Positions 36,289-46,827 of a stretch of 64,000 bases of DNA are shown piece after piece; within the stretch, counting starts at the first letter, position 1, and each line of letters begins with the position of its first letter. The stretch is from Zavarzinia marina (GTDB lineage: Bacteria; Pseudomonadota; Alphaproteobacteria; Zavarziniales; Zavarziniaceae), in contig NZ_JAKGSB010000002.1 in the NCBI RefSeq assembly GCF_021568905.1, positions 62,001-126,000 of the forward strand, given 5' to 3'. Below the pieces are notes generated by a model. It was not told where the DNA came from. It made no database searches and saw nothing but the letters and a program-made list of their open reading frames with translations. The position numbers and the translations under genes are program-made.

Positions 36289-37869
36289 ATGCCCAAGGTC
36301 CTCATTTCCGACAAGCTGAGCCCCGCCGCCGCCCAGATCTTCCGCGATCGCGGGGTCGAGGTGGACATCAAGACCGGCCTTTCGAAGGACGAGCTTCTCG
36401 CCATCATCGCCGACTACGACGGCCTCGCCATCCGCTCCAACACCAAGGTGACGGCCGAGGTGCTGGCCGCCGCGACCAAGCTGAAGGTGGTCGGCCGCGC
36501 CGGCATCGGCGTCGACAACGTCGACATCCCGGCCGCCACGGCGCGCGGCGTCGTCGTCATGAACACGCCCTTCGGCAATTCGATCACCACGGCGGAACAT
36601 GCGATCGCCATGATGTTCGCCGTCGCCCGCGACATTCCCGCCGCCAATGCCTCCACCCAGGCCGGCAAGTGGGAAAAGAACCGCTTCATGGGCGTGGAGC
36701 TCTACGCCAAGACCCTCGGCCTGATCGGCGCCGGCAACATCGGCTCCATCGTCGCCGACCGCGCCCAGGGGCTGAAGATGCAGGTCGTCGCCTATGACCC
36801 GTTCCTGACCCCGGAACGCGCCCTCGAGATGGGCGTGACCAAGGTGGAGCTGGACGAGCTGTTCGCCCGCGCCGACTTCATCACCCTGCACACGCCGCTG
36901 ACCGACGGCACCCGCAACATCATCAACGCGGACTCGATCGCGAAGATGAAGGACGGTGTGCGCATCATCAATTGCGCGCGCGGCGGCCTGATCGTCGAGG
37001 AAGACCTCCTCGCCGCCCTGAATTCGGGCAAGGTGGCGCGCGCCGCGCTCGACGTCTTCGCGGTCGAGCCGGCCAAGGAGAACATCCTCTTCGGCAACGA
37101 GAACGTGGTCTGCACCCCGCACCTCGGCGCTTCCACGACCGAGGCGCAGGAGAATGTGGCGCTTCAGGTCGCGGAGCAGATGTCGGCCTATCTGGTCGAC
37201 GGCGCCGTTTCCAACGCCCTGAACATGCCCTCCGTCACGGCCGAGGAGGCGCCGCGCCTGCGTCCCTACATGAAGCTGGCGGCCCAACTCGGCTCGCTGG
37301 CCGGCAAGCTCTCGGCCGAGGTCGGCATCCGCAAGGTGACGATCGAATACGAAGGCAACGCCGCGAAGCTGAACACCCGGCCCCTGACCGCCATCGCGCT
37401 GCAGGGCCTGCTCGGCCCGATCATGCCCTCGGTGAACATGGTCAATGCGCCCGTGATCGCAAAGGAGCGCAACATCGCCGTCGCCGACACCAAGCTGGAA
37501 GCGGCCGGCGACTATCAGACCCTGATGCGCATCACGGTCGAGATGGACGGCAAGACCCGTTCGGTCTGCGGCACGCTCTTCGCCGACAGCCATCCGCGCA
37601 TCGTCTCGATCAAGGGCATCTCGGTCGAGGCGGAGGTGACGCCGCACATGCTCTATGTCACCAACCACGACAAGCCGGGCTTCATCGGCGCGCTGGGCAC
37701 CATCCTGGGCGATGCCGGCATCAATATCGCCACCTTCAACCTGGGCCGCGCGGTCGCCGGTGAAGAAGCGATCTGCCTCGTCGCGGTGGACGGCGCCATC
37801 CCGGCCGACGTGGTCGAGAAGGTCCGCGCCATCCCGCAGGTCAAGCAGGCCCAGGCCCTCGATTTCTGA
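36289..37869 (+). CDS. serA: D-3-phosphoglycerate dehydrogenase
   Basis: A 526-residue type I enzyme that oxidises 3-phosphoglycerate, the first step of serine synthesis. The NAD-binding domain has GLIGAGNIGSIVADRAQGL. Catalytic residues lie in NCARGGLIVEE (Arg) and TPHLGAST (His). The intervening ASB domain and a C-terminal ACT domain (HDKPGFIGALGTILGDAGINIATFNLGR) follow, so serine feedback is possible. ATG 36289 begins MPKVLISDKLSPAA. A strong terminator follows. Confidence 0.97.
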   Translation: MPKVLISDKLSPAAAQIFRDRGVEVDIKTGLSKDELLAIIADYDGLAIRSNTKVTAEVLAAATKLKVVGRAGIGVDNVDIPAATARGVVVMNTPFGNSITTAEHAIAMMFAVARDIPAANASTQAGKWEKNRFMGVELYAKTLGLIGAGNIGSIVADRAQGLKMQVVAYDPFLTPERALEMGVTKVELDELFARADFITLHTPLTDGTRNIINADSIAKMKDGVRIINCARGGLIVEEDLLAALNSGKVARAALDVFAVEPAKENILFGNENVVCTPHLGASTTEAQENVALQVAEQMSAYLVDGAVSNALNMPSVTAEEAPRLRPYMKLAAQLGSLAGKLSAEVGIRKVTIEYEGNAAKLNTRPLTAIALQGLLGPIMPSVNMVNAPVIAKERNIAVADTKLEAAGDYQTLMRITVEMDGKTRSVCGTLFADSHPRIVSIKGISVEAEVTPHMLYVTNHDKPGFIGALGTILGDAGINIATFNLGRAVAGEEAICLVAVDGAIPADVVEKVRAIPQVKQAQALDF

Positions 37870-37910
37870 GGGCTCCGGCCGTCCCTTACGGCGCCGCCGC
37901 CGGACCCGCG

Positions 37911-37947
37911 ACACCCCCGCCCGACCGGCGGGGGTGTTCCATTTCTG
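37911..37947 (+). terminator. Rho-independent terminator after serA
   Basis: ACACCCCCGCC (37911-37921) pairs perfectly with GGCGGGGGTGT (37927-37937) across a 5-base loop, followed by TCCATTTCTG. Confidence 0.75.
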
Positions 37948-38048
37948 CCGCATTGCAAAAAACGATTGTGCGATGCGACAAAATGAATATTGCCGCCTCG
38001 CGCTCACGCCCTACCTTAAGGGCATGTAACGAGTACGAGGTTAAGTCC

Positions 38049-38294
38049 ATGACCTTCCTGCGCCTCTTCGCCATTCGCGCCGATGCCGCCCTCTTCGCCA
38101 ATCCGGCCGCCCGTCTGGGCTGGGCCGTGCTCGGCGCGGCGCTCGGCCTGTGGCAGGGCCCCGTGGCCATGATCGCGCTGACCGGTGCCCTGATCGCGGT
38201 GTCCGAGATTCTCGGCCACATCGCCCGCCGCCCGGCCGCGCCCCGCGTCGCCCGTACCGGCGAGCTCTCCTTCGCCCACGCCCGCCACGCCTGA
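38049..38294 (+). CDS. small predicted membrane protein
   Basis: An 81-residue protein not recognised as a named family. A basic N-terminus (MTFLRLFAIRADAALFANPAARLGW) leads to one or two membrane segments (AVLGAALGLWQGPVAMIALTGALIAVSEIL) and a short basic tail. ATG 38049 has GAGG upstream at longish spacing. The 178-bp gap before it contains the serA terminator and an AT-rich stretch (about 37950-37990) that could be its promoter. Codon use is like its neighbours, so it is probably real. Confidence 0.55.
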   Translation: MTFLRLFAIRADAALFANPAARLGWAVLGAALGLWQGPVAMIALTGALIAVSEILGHIARRPAAPRVARTGELSFAHARHA

Positions 38295-38318
38295 CGCGAG
38301 ACGGAGCCCTCCCGACGA

Positions 38319-38343
38319 GATGCCGGCCTTCGCCGGCATGACG
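38319..38343. repeat. REP-like palindrome
   Basis: GATGCCGGCCTTCGCCGGCA with a trailing TGACG is related to the 36246-36263 element. It lies in the convergent gap between the small membrane protein gene and thiD and may help end both transcripts. Confidence 0.7.
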
Positions 38344-38348
38344 CGATA

Positions 38349-39161
38349 TCAGGAAAACGGCCGCACCGTATGGCCGTGGTTGAGCGGGCCGTGGCCCTGG
38401 CCGAGACCGGGGGCGGTCGCGAGGGCCTTGCGGACATAGGCGCGGGCGCGGCGCACCGCCGTCACCAGATCGAGCCCCTGGGCGAGGCCGGCGGCGATGG
38501 CGGAGGCAAGCGTGCAGCCGGTGCCATGGGTGCTGCGGGTCGCGATGCGGGGATCGTCGAAATGGACGAGACCTTCGGCCGAGACCAGCACGTCGCGCAC
38601 CAGATCGCCCGCCAGATGGCCGCCCTTCAGCAGGACGGCGCCGGGCCCGAGGGCCAGCAGATCGAAGGCGGCCGCATCCATCTGGGCCACCGTCTCGACC
38701 GGACGGCCGAGGAGGACCGAGGCTTCGGGCAGATTGGGCGTGATCACACGCGCGCGCGGCACCAGGCGTTCGCGCAGCGCCGCCACCGTCGCGTCGGTGG
38801 TCAGGCTGGCGCCGCCCTTCGCCACCATCACCGGATCGACCACCAGATCGCGCGGCGCGCTGGGCCGGGCCAGACCGGCCAGCACCGCATCCACCACTTC
38901 GGGCGAATGCAGCATGCCGGTCTTCACGCAGTCGGCACCGATATCATCGAGGCAGACCGCCATCTGTTCCGTCACCGCCCGCGGCGGCACGTCGACGATG
39001 CCGTGCACACCCAGCGTATCCTGAATGGTGAGCGCGGTGATCGCGGTCATGGCATAGGCGCCGAGCGCCGTCACCGTCTTGATGTCGGCCTGAATGCCGG
39101 CGCCGCCGCCCGAATCCGAACCGGCGACGATGAGGACGCGGCCCATTTTCCGCTCGTTCAT
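38349..39161 (-). CDS. thiD: hydroxymethylpyrimidine/phosphomethylpyrimidine kinase
   Basis: A 270-residue ribokinase-fold enzyme that phosphorylates HMP and HMP-P for thiamine synthesis. Motifs: [19 protein letters not shown] near the N-terminus, [20 protein letters not shown], and [20 protein letters not shown] (anion hole and catalytic Asp-equivalent region). It overlaps the glmM stop by ATGA, so it is translationally coupled to glmM. No TPP riboswitch is visible upstream. Confidence 0.94.
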   Translation of the reverse strand: MNERKMGRVLIVAGSDSGGGAGIQADIKTVTALGAYAMTAITALTIQDTLGVHGIVDVPPRAVTEQMAVCLDDIGADCVKTGMLHSPEVVDAVLAGLARPSAPRDLVVDPVMVAKGGASLTTDATVAALRERLVPRARVITPNLPEASVLLGRPVETVAQMDAAAFDLLALGPGAVLLKGGHLAGDLVRDVLVSAEGLVHFDDPRIATRSTHGTGCTLASAIAAGLAQGLDLVTAVRRARAYVRKALATAPGLGQGHGPLNHGHTVRPFS

Positions 39162-40510
39162 GATGCCACGCGTTCCAGGGCCTGAACCACTTCGGCGACC
39201 GAGCCTTCGACCAGATTGGGGTCCTCCCCCTCCGCCATCACGCGGATCACCGGTTCGGTTCCCGATTTCCGGATCAGCAGGCGGCCCGATTGGGCGAGAC
39301 GCGCCTCGACCGCCGCGATCGTCGCCTTCACGCCGCCGTCCTCCAGCGGGTGATGACCGTTGGCGGCGAAGCGGACATTGCGCAGGACCTGGGGCAAGGG
39401 CTGGAAACGGCGGCAGACTTCGGATGCCGGGCGCCCCGCCTCCACCACCATGGCGAGGACCTGGAGGGCGGCGATCAGCCCGTCGCCGGTGGTGGCGAAA
39501 TCGGACAGGATGATGTGACCCGACTGTTCCCCGCCGACGTTGAAACCCTGGTCGCGCATGCGCTCGACCACATAGCGGTCGCCCACAGCCGTCCGCGCCA
39601 TCGAAAGGCCGAGACGCGCCAGGTGCCGCTCGAGGCCGAGGTTGGACATCACGGTGGCGACGATGCCGCCGCCGCGCAGCCGTTCCGTGCGCTGGAAATG
39701 TTCGGCCACCACGGCCATGAGCTGGTCGCCGTCGACCACCTGACCGGTCTCGTCCACCAGGATCAGGCGGTCGGCGTCGCCATCCAGCGCGATGCCGATA
39801 TGGGCGTCATGGGCGAGCACGGCCTGGCGCAGCGCCTTGACGTGGGTCGAGCCGCATTCGCGGTTGATGTTGAAGCCGTCGGGCGCGACGCCGATGGCGA
39901 TCACTTCCGCGCCCAATTCCCACAGCACCGTGGGCGCGACCTTGTAGGCGGCGCCATGGGCGCAGTCGACGACGACCTTGAGCCCGTCCAGCTTCATGCC
40001 GCGCGGGAAGGTCGCCTTGGCGAATTCGATGTAGCGCCCGGCCGGCTCCTCGAGGCGCTGGGCCCGGCCGAGGGCCTTGGGTTCCGCCTTCTCGATACCG
40101 CCCGCCTCGATCATGGCCTCGATCTCGCGCTCGACCTCGTCCGAGAGCTTGTAGCCGTCGGGCCCGAACAGCTTGATGCCATTGTCCTGATAGGGATTGT
40201 GGGAGGCGGAGATCATGACGCCCAGATCGGCCCGGAGCGAGCGGGTGAGCATGGCGACCGCCGGCGTCGGCATCGGCCCGACCAGCATGACGTCGATGCC
40301 GACGGCGACGAAGCCGGCCTGCAGCGCCGCCTCGATCATATAGCCCGACAGGCGGGTGTCCTTGCCGATGACGACCCGGGGGCGCGGCCCCTCGCCCCGG
40401 AACAGGCGGCCGGCGGCGAGCCCGACGGCCAACGCCAGTTCGGGGGTCATGGGGTCCATGTTGGCGGTGCCGCGAATACCGTCGGTGCCGAACAGTTTGC
40501 GTGCGGTCAT
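39158..40510 (-). CDS. glmM: phosphoglucosamine mutase
   Basis: A 450-residue alpha-phosphohexomutase that makes glucosamine-1-phosphate for UDP-GlcNAc. The phosphoserine loop is [18 protein letters not shown], the metal loop DGDADR ([13 protein letters not shown]), the sugar loop [10 protein letters not shown] and the phosphate-binding [12 protein letters not shown]. The start [14 protein letters not shown] is typical. It is followed by thiD and preceded by folP on the same strand. Confidence 0.97.
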   Translation of the reverse strand: MTARKLFGTDGIRGTANMDPMTPELALAVGLAAGRLFRGEGPRPRVVIGKDTRLSGYMIEAALQAGFVAVGIDVMLVGPMPTPAVAMLTRSLRADLGVMISASHNPYQDNGIKLFGPDGYKLSDEVEREIEAMIEAGGIEKAEPKALGRAQRLEEPAGRYIEFAKATFPRGMKLDGLKVVVDCAHGAAYKVAPTVLWELGAEVIAIGVAPDGFNINRECGSTHVKALRQAVLAHDAHIGIALDGDADRLILVDETGQVVDGDQLMAVVAEHFQRTERLRGGGIVATVMSNLGLERHLARLGLSMARTAVGDRYVVERMRDQGFNVGGEQSGHIILSDFATTGDGLIAALQVLAMVVEAGRPASEVCRRFQPLPQVLRNVRFAANGHHPLEDGGVKATIAAVEARLAQSGRLLIRKSGTEPVIRVMAEGEDPNLVEGSVAEVVQALERVAS

Positions 40511-40552
40511 GTGATGCTCTCGGGGGTGCTCTCGTTTGCGCGCTCAGGCGAT

Positions 40553-41557
40553 TCAGACATCACTTATAGCCAAGGCGGCCCATAATTTCACCGCCTGCAC
40601 GGTTTCCGCCACATCGTGGACGCGGAGGATCGCCGCCCCCCGGTCGAGCCCCATGAGGGCGACAGCGAGCGAACCGGGCAGACGCGCATCGGCCGGCATA
40701 TCGCCCCCGCCCCTGTTTCCGGCGATACGCCCGATGAAACTCTTCCGCGACACGCCGAGCAGGATCGGCAGACGCAGCGCGTGGAGCGCATGAAGGCCGT
40801 CCACCAGGGCTGCATTATGCGCCACGGTCTTGGCGAAGCCGATGCCGGGGTCGACGATCAGGCGATGGCGCGCGATCCCTGCCGCCACCGCCCGGGCGCA
40901 GGCCGCCGCCAGTTCCGCCACCACCTCGAAGCGAAGGTCGTCGTAACGGGGCGCCTGCTGCATGGTCGCGGGCGTGCCCCGCGCGTGCATCAGCACCACC
41001 GGACAGTCGGCCGTGGCGAGGAAAGGCGCCGCCTCGGGATCATGGCCAAGGGCGGAGACGTCGTTCACGATGGTCGCGCCGGCCGCCAGGGCCGCCTTCA
41101 TCACCGCCGCCTTGCGGGTATCGACGGATATCGGCACGCCCAGCGCCTTCGCCCCCGCGATCACCGGGCAGACCCGGTCTATCTCTTCCGCGATCGAAAC
41201 CTCGGCCGCGCCGGGGCGCGTGGATTCGCCGCCGATGTCGAGGATATGGGCTCCCGCCGCGACCAGCCGTTCGGCCTGTTCTATGCCGGCCCGGCCGAGG
41301 AAACGGCCGCCGTCCGAGAAACTGTCGGGGGTGGTGTTGACGATGCCCATGATCCGGGGCGGCCCGGGATCCGGATAGGCCGGCGCCGCATCGAGGGGCA
41401 GAAGGCGGCGGGCGACGGTCCCGTCCGGTCCCCGTACCGCTTCCTCGTGATGGCCGTGGGCGAGCGCGGCGCCGAGCGGCAGGGCGAGTCCGGCCGCCAC
41501 CATCCGCCGCGCGTCTTCACCGCGCAGCAGCCCGGCGGGGGAGATCTGAGGGGTCAT
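40553..41557 (-). CDS. folP: dihydropteroate synthase
   Basis: A 334-residue TIM-barrel enzyme that joins pABA to the pterin pyrophosphate in folate synthesis. Signatures: GIVNTTPDSFSDGGRF, DIGGESTRPGA, ISVDTRKAAVM, VLMHARGTPATMQ, DPGIGFAKTVAHN and GVSRKSFIGRIAG. The N-terminal about 65 residues are an extension before the catalytic barrel. This N-terminal block (GEDARRMVAAGLALPLG) looks genuine rather than a start error. It lies 42 bp before glmM. Confidence 0.95.
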   Translation of the reverse strand: MTPQISPAGLLRGEDARRMVAAGLALPLGAALAHGHHEEAVRGPDGTVARRLLPLDAAPAYPDPGPPRIMGIVNTTPDSFSDGGRFLGRAGIEQAERLVAAGAHILDIGGESTRPGAAEVSIAEEIDRVCPVIAGAKALGVPISVDTRKAAVMKAALAAGATIVNDVSALGHDPEAAPFLATADCPVVLMHARGTPATMQQAPRYDDLRFEVVAELAAACARAVAAGIARHRLIVDPGIGFAKTVAHNAALVDGLHALHALRLPILLGVSRKSFIGRIAGNRGGGDMPADARLPGSLAVALMGLDRGAAILRVHDVAETVQAVKLWAALAISDV

Positions 41558-41564
41558 GGGCGTT

Positions 41565-41605
41565 CCCCCTCACCCCGCTTGTGGGGAGAGGGCCGGGGTG
41601 AGAGG
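41565..41605. repeat. dispersed GC-rich palindromic repeat
   Basis: Nested inverted repeats: CCTCACCCC pairs with the later GGGGTGAG, enclosing CCCCGC-TTGT-GGGG. The element resembles a common intergenic repeat of GC-rich proteobacterial genomes. It lies between folP and ftsH. Confidence 0.5.
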
Positions 41606-41625
41606 AAAAAAACCGGCACGGAGAG

Positions 41626-41664
41626 CAGGCCCCAAAAGAAACCGCCCCGGCCGAGGCCGGGGCG
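41626..41664 (-). terminator. Rho-independent terminator after ftsH
   Basis: CGCCCCGGCC (41643-41652) pairs with GGCCGGGGCG (41655-41664). Reading the minus strand, GGTTTCTTTTG follows the stem. Confidence 0.75.
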
Positions 41665-41696
41665 CAAGTCTCGTCCCTCCGGAGAGGGGTGTGTCA

Positions 41697-43631
<1,935 letters not shown>

Positions 43632-43746
43632 GGGGCATAACCTTTCCAACCGGCCCATGCCGGTATGCCACGGCAACCGCGGCGATTCCTACGCCTGTCA
43701 TAAGTAATGCCTCCAGGCCGGTAAACAACTCCTGACGGGCGCGGGT

Positions 43747-44988
43747 TCATAACATATTTTCTAAACAATAGCGCAGTTGGACGCCCAGGGGAGTCCCGAA
43801 ATCGAGCGCCGGCACCGCGATCAGGTCACCATCCGCGAATACCGCCGGCAGGACTCGCCGTTCCGCCGCCGGGCAGGCGCGCAGACCTTCGGGCTTCCGC
43901 GCGCCAAGCGCCGCGATGGTCACGGCCCGCGCCCCCGCCGTCACCCGGAAACGGCGGTCCCAGACGCCGCTGGCGCCCGGCAACAGCACGAGGTCGGGCC
44001 CGAGGTCGCGGGCCTCGCGGAGCGCCGTGATCTCCGCCCCGCCGGCGAGGAAGCGGCAGCCGCCGAGGGTCGCGCCCGGAAAACCGGCCGCGGGCGCGGC
44101 AGACAGCAGTGCCGCCAGCCGGTCGAGACGGTCGCGCCGAGGCGGATGGTCGTGGCCGCCGACGGCCCGGATCAACCGGCCGAGGGCACGTTCGACCAGG
44201 GCCGCCGGCTCGTCCGCGAAGGCCCGGGTGTCGATCCGGGCGACGCCCCAGGGCGACAGGCGGAAGGCGCGGCGCGCGATACGGTCGACCACGGCGGCGA
44301 TGGCATCGCGGTCGCGCCCGAGGCGGGCCGCCGTCGCCGCGAGACCGGCAGCGTCCAGACCGAGGTCGGCGATCGCCCGGCGCACGGCGACCCGGGCGAA
44401 GCGCGGATCGTGGTTCATGGGATCGTCCACCGGGTGGAGCCCCGCCGCGCGCGTCAGTGCCGCCAGGTCCGCCCGCCCGATGGCGAGCAGCGGCCGCAGC
44501 AGGCGGATGCCGTCGCGCGGCACCGAAGGCGCCATGGCGGCGAGCCCATCGAGGCCGCTACCGCGCTGGAGGCGCAACAGCAGGGTTTCCGCCTGATCGT
44601 CGCGGCTGTGGCCGGTCGCCAGCGCCGGCACGCCCCGGGCCCGGCACCATTCGCTCATCAGGGCATAGCGTTCCGCGCGCGCCGCCGCTTCAAGCCCGCG
44701 CCGGGGCAAGGGCCGGGCCGGGCGCAGCACGGTGGCGCCATGACCGCGCGCCCGCGCCAGATCGGCGACCGCCGCCGCCTCCGCCGCCGCTTCGGGGCGA
44801 AGGCCATGATCGACGGTCAGGACATGGAGCCGGCTTCCGGCACCGCGCGCCCAGGCTTCGGCCACGAGCAGCAGGGCGAGGCTGTCGGCCCCGCCGGAGA
44901 CCGCAAGCGCGAGCGCCTGCCCGGGATCGAGCGCGTCGAGCGCCGCCCGGCCGCGCGCCAGGACGACGTCGTCAGCCGCAGTTGCCAT
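43747..44988 (-). CDS. tilS: tRNA(Ile)-lysidine synthase
   Basis: A 413-residue enzyme that attaches lysine to C34 of the CAU-anticodon tRNA-Ile so it reads AUA. The PP-loop is AVSGGADSLALLL. VDHGLRPEAAAEA, ATGHSRDDQAETLLLRL and a C-terminal domain (RLGRLIRAVGG onward) match TilS. ATG 44988 overlaps the cpoB 3' end by 17 bases. It is followed by ftsH in the usual alphaproteobacterial order. Confidence 0.93.
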   Translation of the reverse strand: MATAADDVVLARGRAALDALDPGQALALAVSGGADSLALLLVAEAWARGAGSRLHVLTVDHGLRPEAAAEAAAVADLARARGHGATVLRPARPLPRRGLEAAARAERYALMSEWCRARGVPALATGHSRDDQAETLLLRLQRGSGLDGLAAMAPSVPRDGIRLLRPLLAIGRADLAALTRAAGLHPVDDPMNHDPRFARVAVRRAIADLGLDAAGLAATAARLGRDRDAIAAVVDRIARRAFRLSPWGVARIDTRAFADEPAALVERALGRLIRAVGGHDHPPRRDRLDRLAALLSAAPAAGFPGATLGGCRFLAGGAEITALREARDLGPDLVLLPGASGVWDRRFRVTAGARAVTIAALGARKPEGLRACPAAERRVLPAVFADGDLIAVPALDFGTPLGVQLRYCLENML

Positions 44989-45886
44989 CCCGGAGCCCGC
45001 GTTCGGCACGGCTCTTGATGGTGGCGGAGGCGTCGGGATAGCGGCTCGGCAATTCGCCCAGAACCTGGCAGCCGCGATCCTTCTCGCCCATCTGGACGAG
45101 GCTGATGCCGAGCTTCAGGAAGGTATCCGGCGCCTTGGCGCTTTCGGGATAGGTCTTCACGCCGGTCAGGAAGGTCTGGGCCGCCGTGCGGAAATCGCCC
45201 CGGGCATAATAGGTCTCGCCCAGCCAATATTGCGCGTTGGCCGCCAGACGATCGCTGCCGAAGCTCGCCAGGAAGGATTTGAGACTGGCTTCCGCCTGCA
45301 GATATTCGCCCTTGCGCAAGAGGCCGAGAGCGGCGTCATAGGCGGCGAGCGCCTGGGGCGAGGAATTCGACGTGCTGGGCGTTCCCGTCGGCGCCGGCGC
45401 GGCGGAGGGGCCCGGCGAAGGGGTCGGCGCGGGCGCGGGCGAAGCCGTTCCAGGCGCAGGAGCCCCGGGCGAAACCATGCCGGCCGTCTCGGTGCCGGGC
45501 GCCGCACCTGCACCGCCGGCCAGAACCCCGGTCGCCTGTTCCAGCCGGTTCAGGCGGAAATCCACGTCGTCCTGAAAGCTGCGCATGGCGGCCTGGTTGC
45601 GGTCGGCCGCATTCTGGGCTTCTTCGACGAGACCGGTCAGGCGGCGGATTTCATCCTCCAGCGCCGAGAGCCGCAGGTCGAACTGCGCGGTGGCGGAGGC
45701 CGGCAGCGATCCCTGTACCAGGCGCAATTCGGTGGCCTGCGCCGAAACGTCCTCCAGGCGCTGGCTCAACGCGCCCAGATTGGTGCCGCCCTGCGCCCAG
45801 GCCGCGCCGATACCCGCCCCGGCGGCGGCAAGGCCGACGGCCGCGGCGACGAGCGGGCAGGACAGGGGGCGGGTCAGACGACGCAT
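44972..45886 (-). CDS. cpoB: cell division coordinator CpoB (YbgF, Tol-Pal accessory)
   Basis: A 304-residue periplasmic protein. The signal peptide ends AAWA-QGG; a coiled-coil trimerisation region (RLEDVSAQATELR ... RLSALEDEIRRLTGLVEEA) follows. A Pro/Ala-rich linker leads to C-terminal TPR repeats (AYDAALGLLRKGEYLQAEASLKSFL). It links peptidoglycan synthesis with outer-membrane constriction. ATG 45886 has GAGGATC upstream; an earlier in-frame start at 45910 lacks this. It overlaps tilS. Confidence 0.9.
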   Translation of the reverse strand: MRRLTRPLSCPLVAAAVGLAAAGAGIGAAWAQGGTNLGALSQRLEDVSAQATELRLVQGSLPASATAQFDLRLSALEDEIRRLTGLVEEAQNAADRNQAAMRSFQDDVDFRLNRLEQATGVLAGGAGAAPGTETAGMVSPGAPAPGTASPAPAPTPSPGPSAAPAPTGTPSTSNSSPQALAAYDAALGLLRKGEYLQAEASLKSFLASFGSDRLAANAQYWLGETYYARGDFRTAAQTFLTGVKTYPESAKAPDTFLKLGISLVQMGEKDRGCQVLGELPSRYPDASATIKSRAERGLRDGNCG

Positions 45887-45973
45887 TGTTCGGATCCTCG
45901 AATCGACCATGCCGGCGGCACCGGTAGTGTCGGAACTCTAGATGAAGGACGACCTGGGCGAAAGAATGACACT

Positions 45974-46007
45974 GGCGCGACGGACGGGCGGCCCCGTCCG
46001 TCGCGCC
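45974..46007 (-). terminator. perfect 15-bp stem-loop in the pal-cpoB gap
   Basis: GGCGCGACGGACGGG (45974-45988) pairs perfectly with CCCGTCCGTCGCGCC (45993-46007) around CGGC. On the minus strand CATTCTTTC follows. With the neighbouring hairpin it forms a tandem terminator-like pair. Confidence 0.5.
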
Positions 46008-46042
46008 AAGAAGAAACCCGCTCCGGCTGGGCCGGAGCGGGT
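46005..46042 (-). terminator. Rho-independent terminator after pal
   Basis: ACCCGCTCCGGC (46016-46027) pairs with GCCGGAGCGGGT (46031-46042) across 3 bases. TTCTTCTTGG follows on the minus strand. Confidence 0.75.
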
Positions 46043-46081
46043 CTCGATCATCCGAAACGGGAGCCGCGGCGCGGCGCCGGA

Positions 46082-46573
46082 TCAGTTGACGCGGCTGAAG
46101 CCGCGGCGGTTCTGGGCCCAGGAGGTCTCATCCGAACCGACCGCGAAGGGACGGTCCTTGCCGTAGGAGATGACCTGCAGGCGGCTCGGGTCGACGCCCA
46201 GGGAGATCAGATAGGCGCGGGCCGAATTGGCGCGGCGTTCGCCGAGCGCCAGGTTGTACTCGCGGGTACCGCGTTCGTCGCAATGGCCTTCGATCGTCAG
46301 GGTCACCGACGGATACTTGGCGAGCCAGGCGGCCTGGGACTGCAGGGTGGCCTGGCCTTCGGGGCGCAGGTTGTACTGGTCGTAGTCGAAGAAGACGCTG
46401 TCACCGGCGGTGACCGCGAGATCTTCCTGCGAGCCCGGGACGATGGAGCTGGTCACCGCGCCGCCGCCGGTGCTGCCGGTGTCGGTGGGCGCTTCGGACG
46501 ACTTGCAGGCCGAAACGATGAACAGGGCGGCGACAAGGCTGGCGATCTTGAAGCCGGGATGAGTGAAGCGCAT
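46082..46573 (-). CDS. pal: peptidoglycan-associated lipoprotein Pal
   Basis: A 163-residue outer-membrane lipoprotein. The lipobox is VSAC (Cys at about 23). The OmpA-like peptidoglycan-binding domain shows VFFDYDQYNLRPEGQATLQSQAAWL, TIEGHCDERGTREYNLALGERRA and VISYGKDRPFAVG. The C-terminus reads NRRGFSRVN, while many Pal proteins end NRRAVTVxN, a small departure. It is preceded by tolB and followed by a terminator and cpoB. Confidence 0.95.
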   Translation of the reverse strand: MRFTHPGFKIASLVAALFIVSACKSSEAPTDTGSTGGGAVTSSIVPGSQEDLAVTAGDSVFFDYDQYNLRPEGQATLQSQAAWLAKYPSVTLTIEGHCDERGTREYNLALGERRANSARAYLISLGVDPSRLQVISYGKDRPFAVGSDETSWAQNRRGFSRVN

Positions 46574-46827
46574 AGCAGTTGAACTCCTGAGGGTGCCGCG
46601 CTGTCGATGCGCGCCGGGATGCCAAGAGGATCTCGCTCGACGGGCACCCTAGCATCCCGCATCTGCGAAATCCACTGCCCCCTGGGCGCGGAAAGGCGCG
46701 GTCATATGGTTATCACCGTACCGCGAGGCCGACTAGTGCGGCGTTGCAACACTGTGCCATATTTACAAGACGCATGAATGCCATGATGCGACGATTACGC
46801 GAGTGCGTGTGAAGTGGTGAATCGCTC

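Noticed and set aside
38016-38030. TTAAGGGCATGTAAC as a CtrA box
   Set aside because: The second half-site is one base out of register for the N7 spacing.
39162-40552. TPP riboswitch for thiD
   Set aside because: thiD overlaps glmM and no thi-box-like leader is visible.
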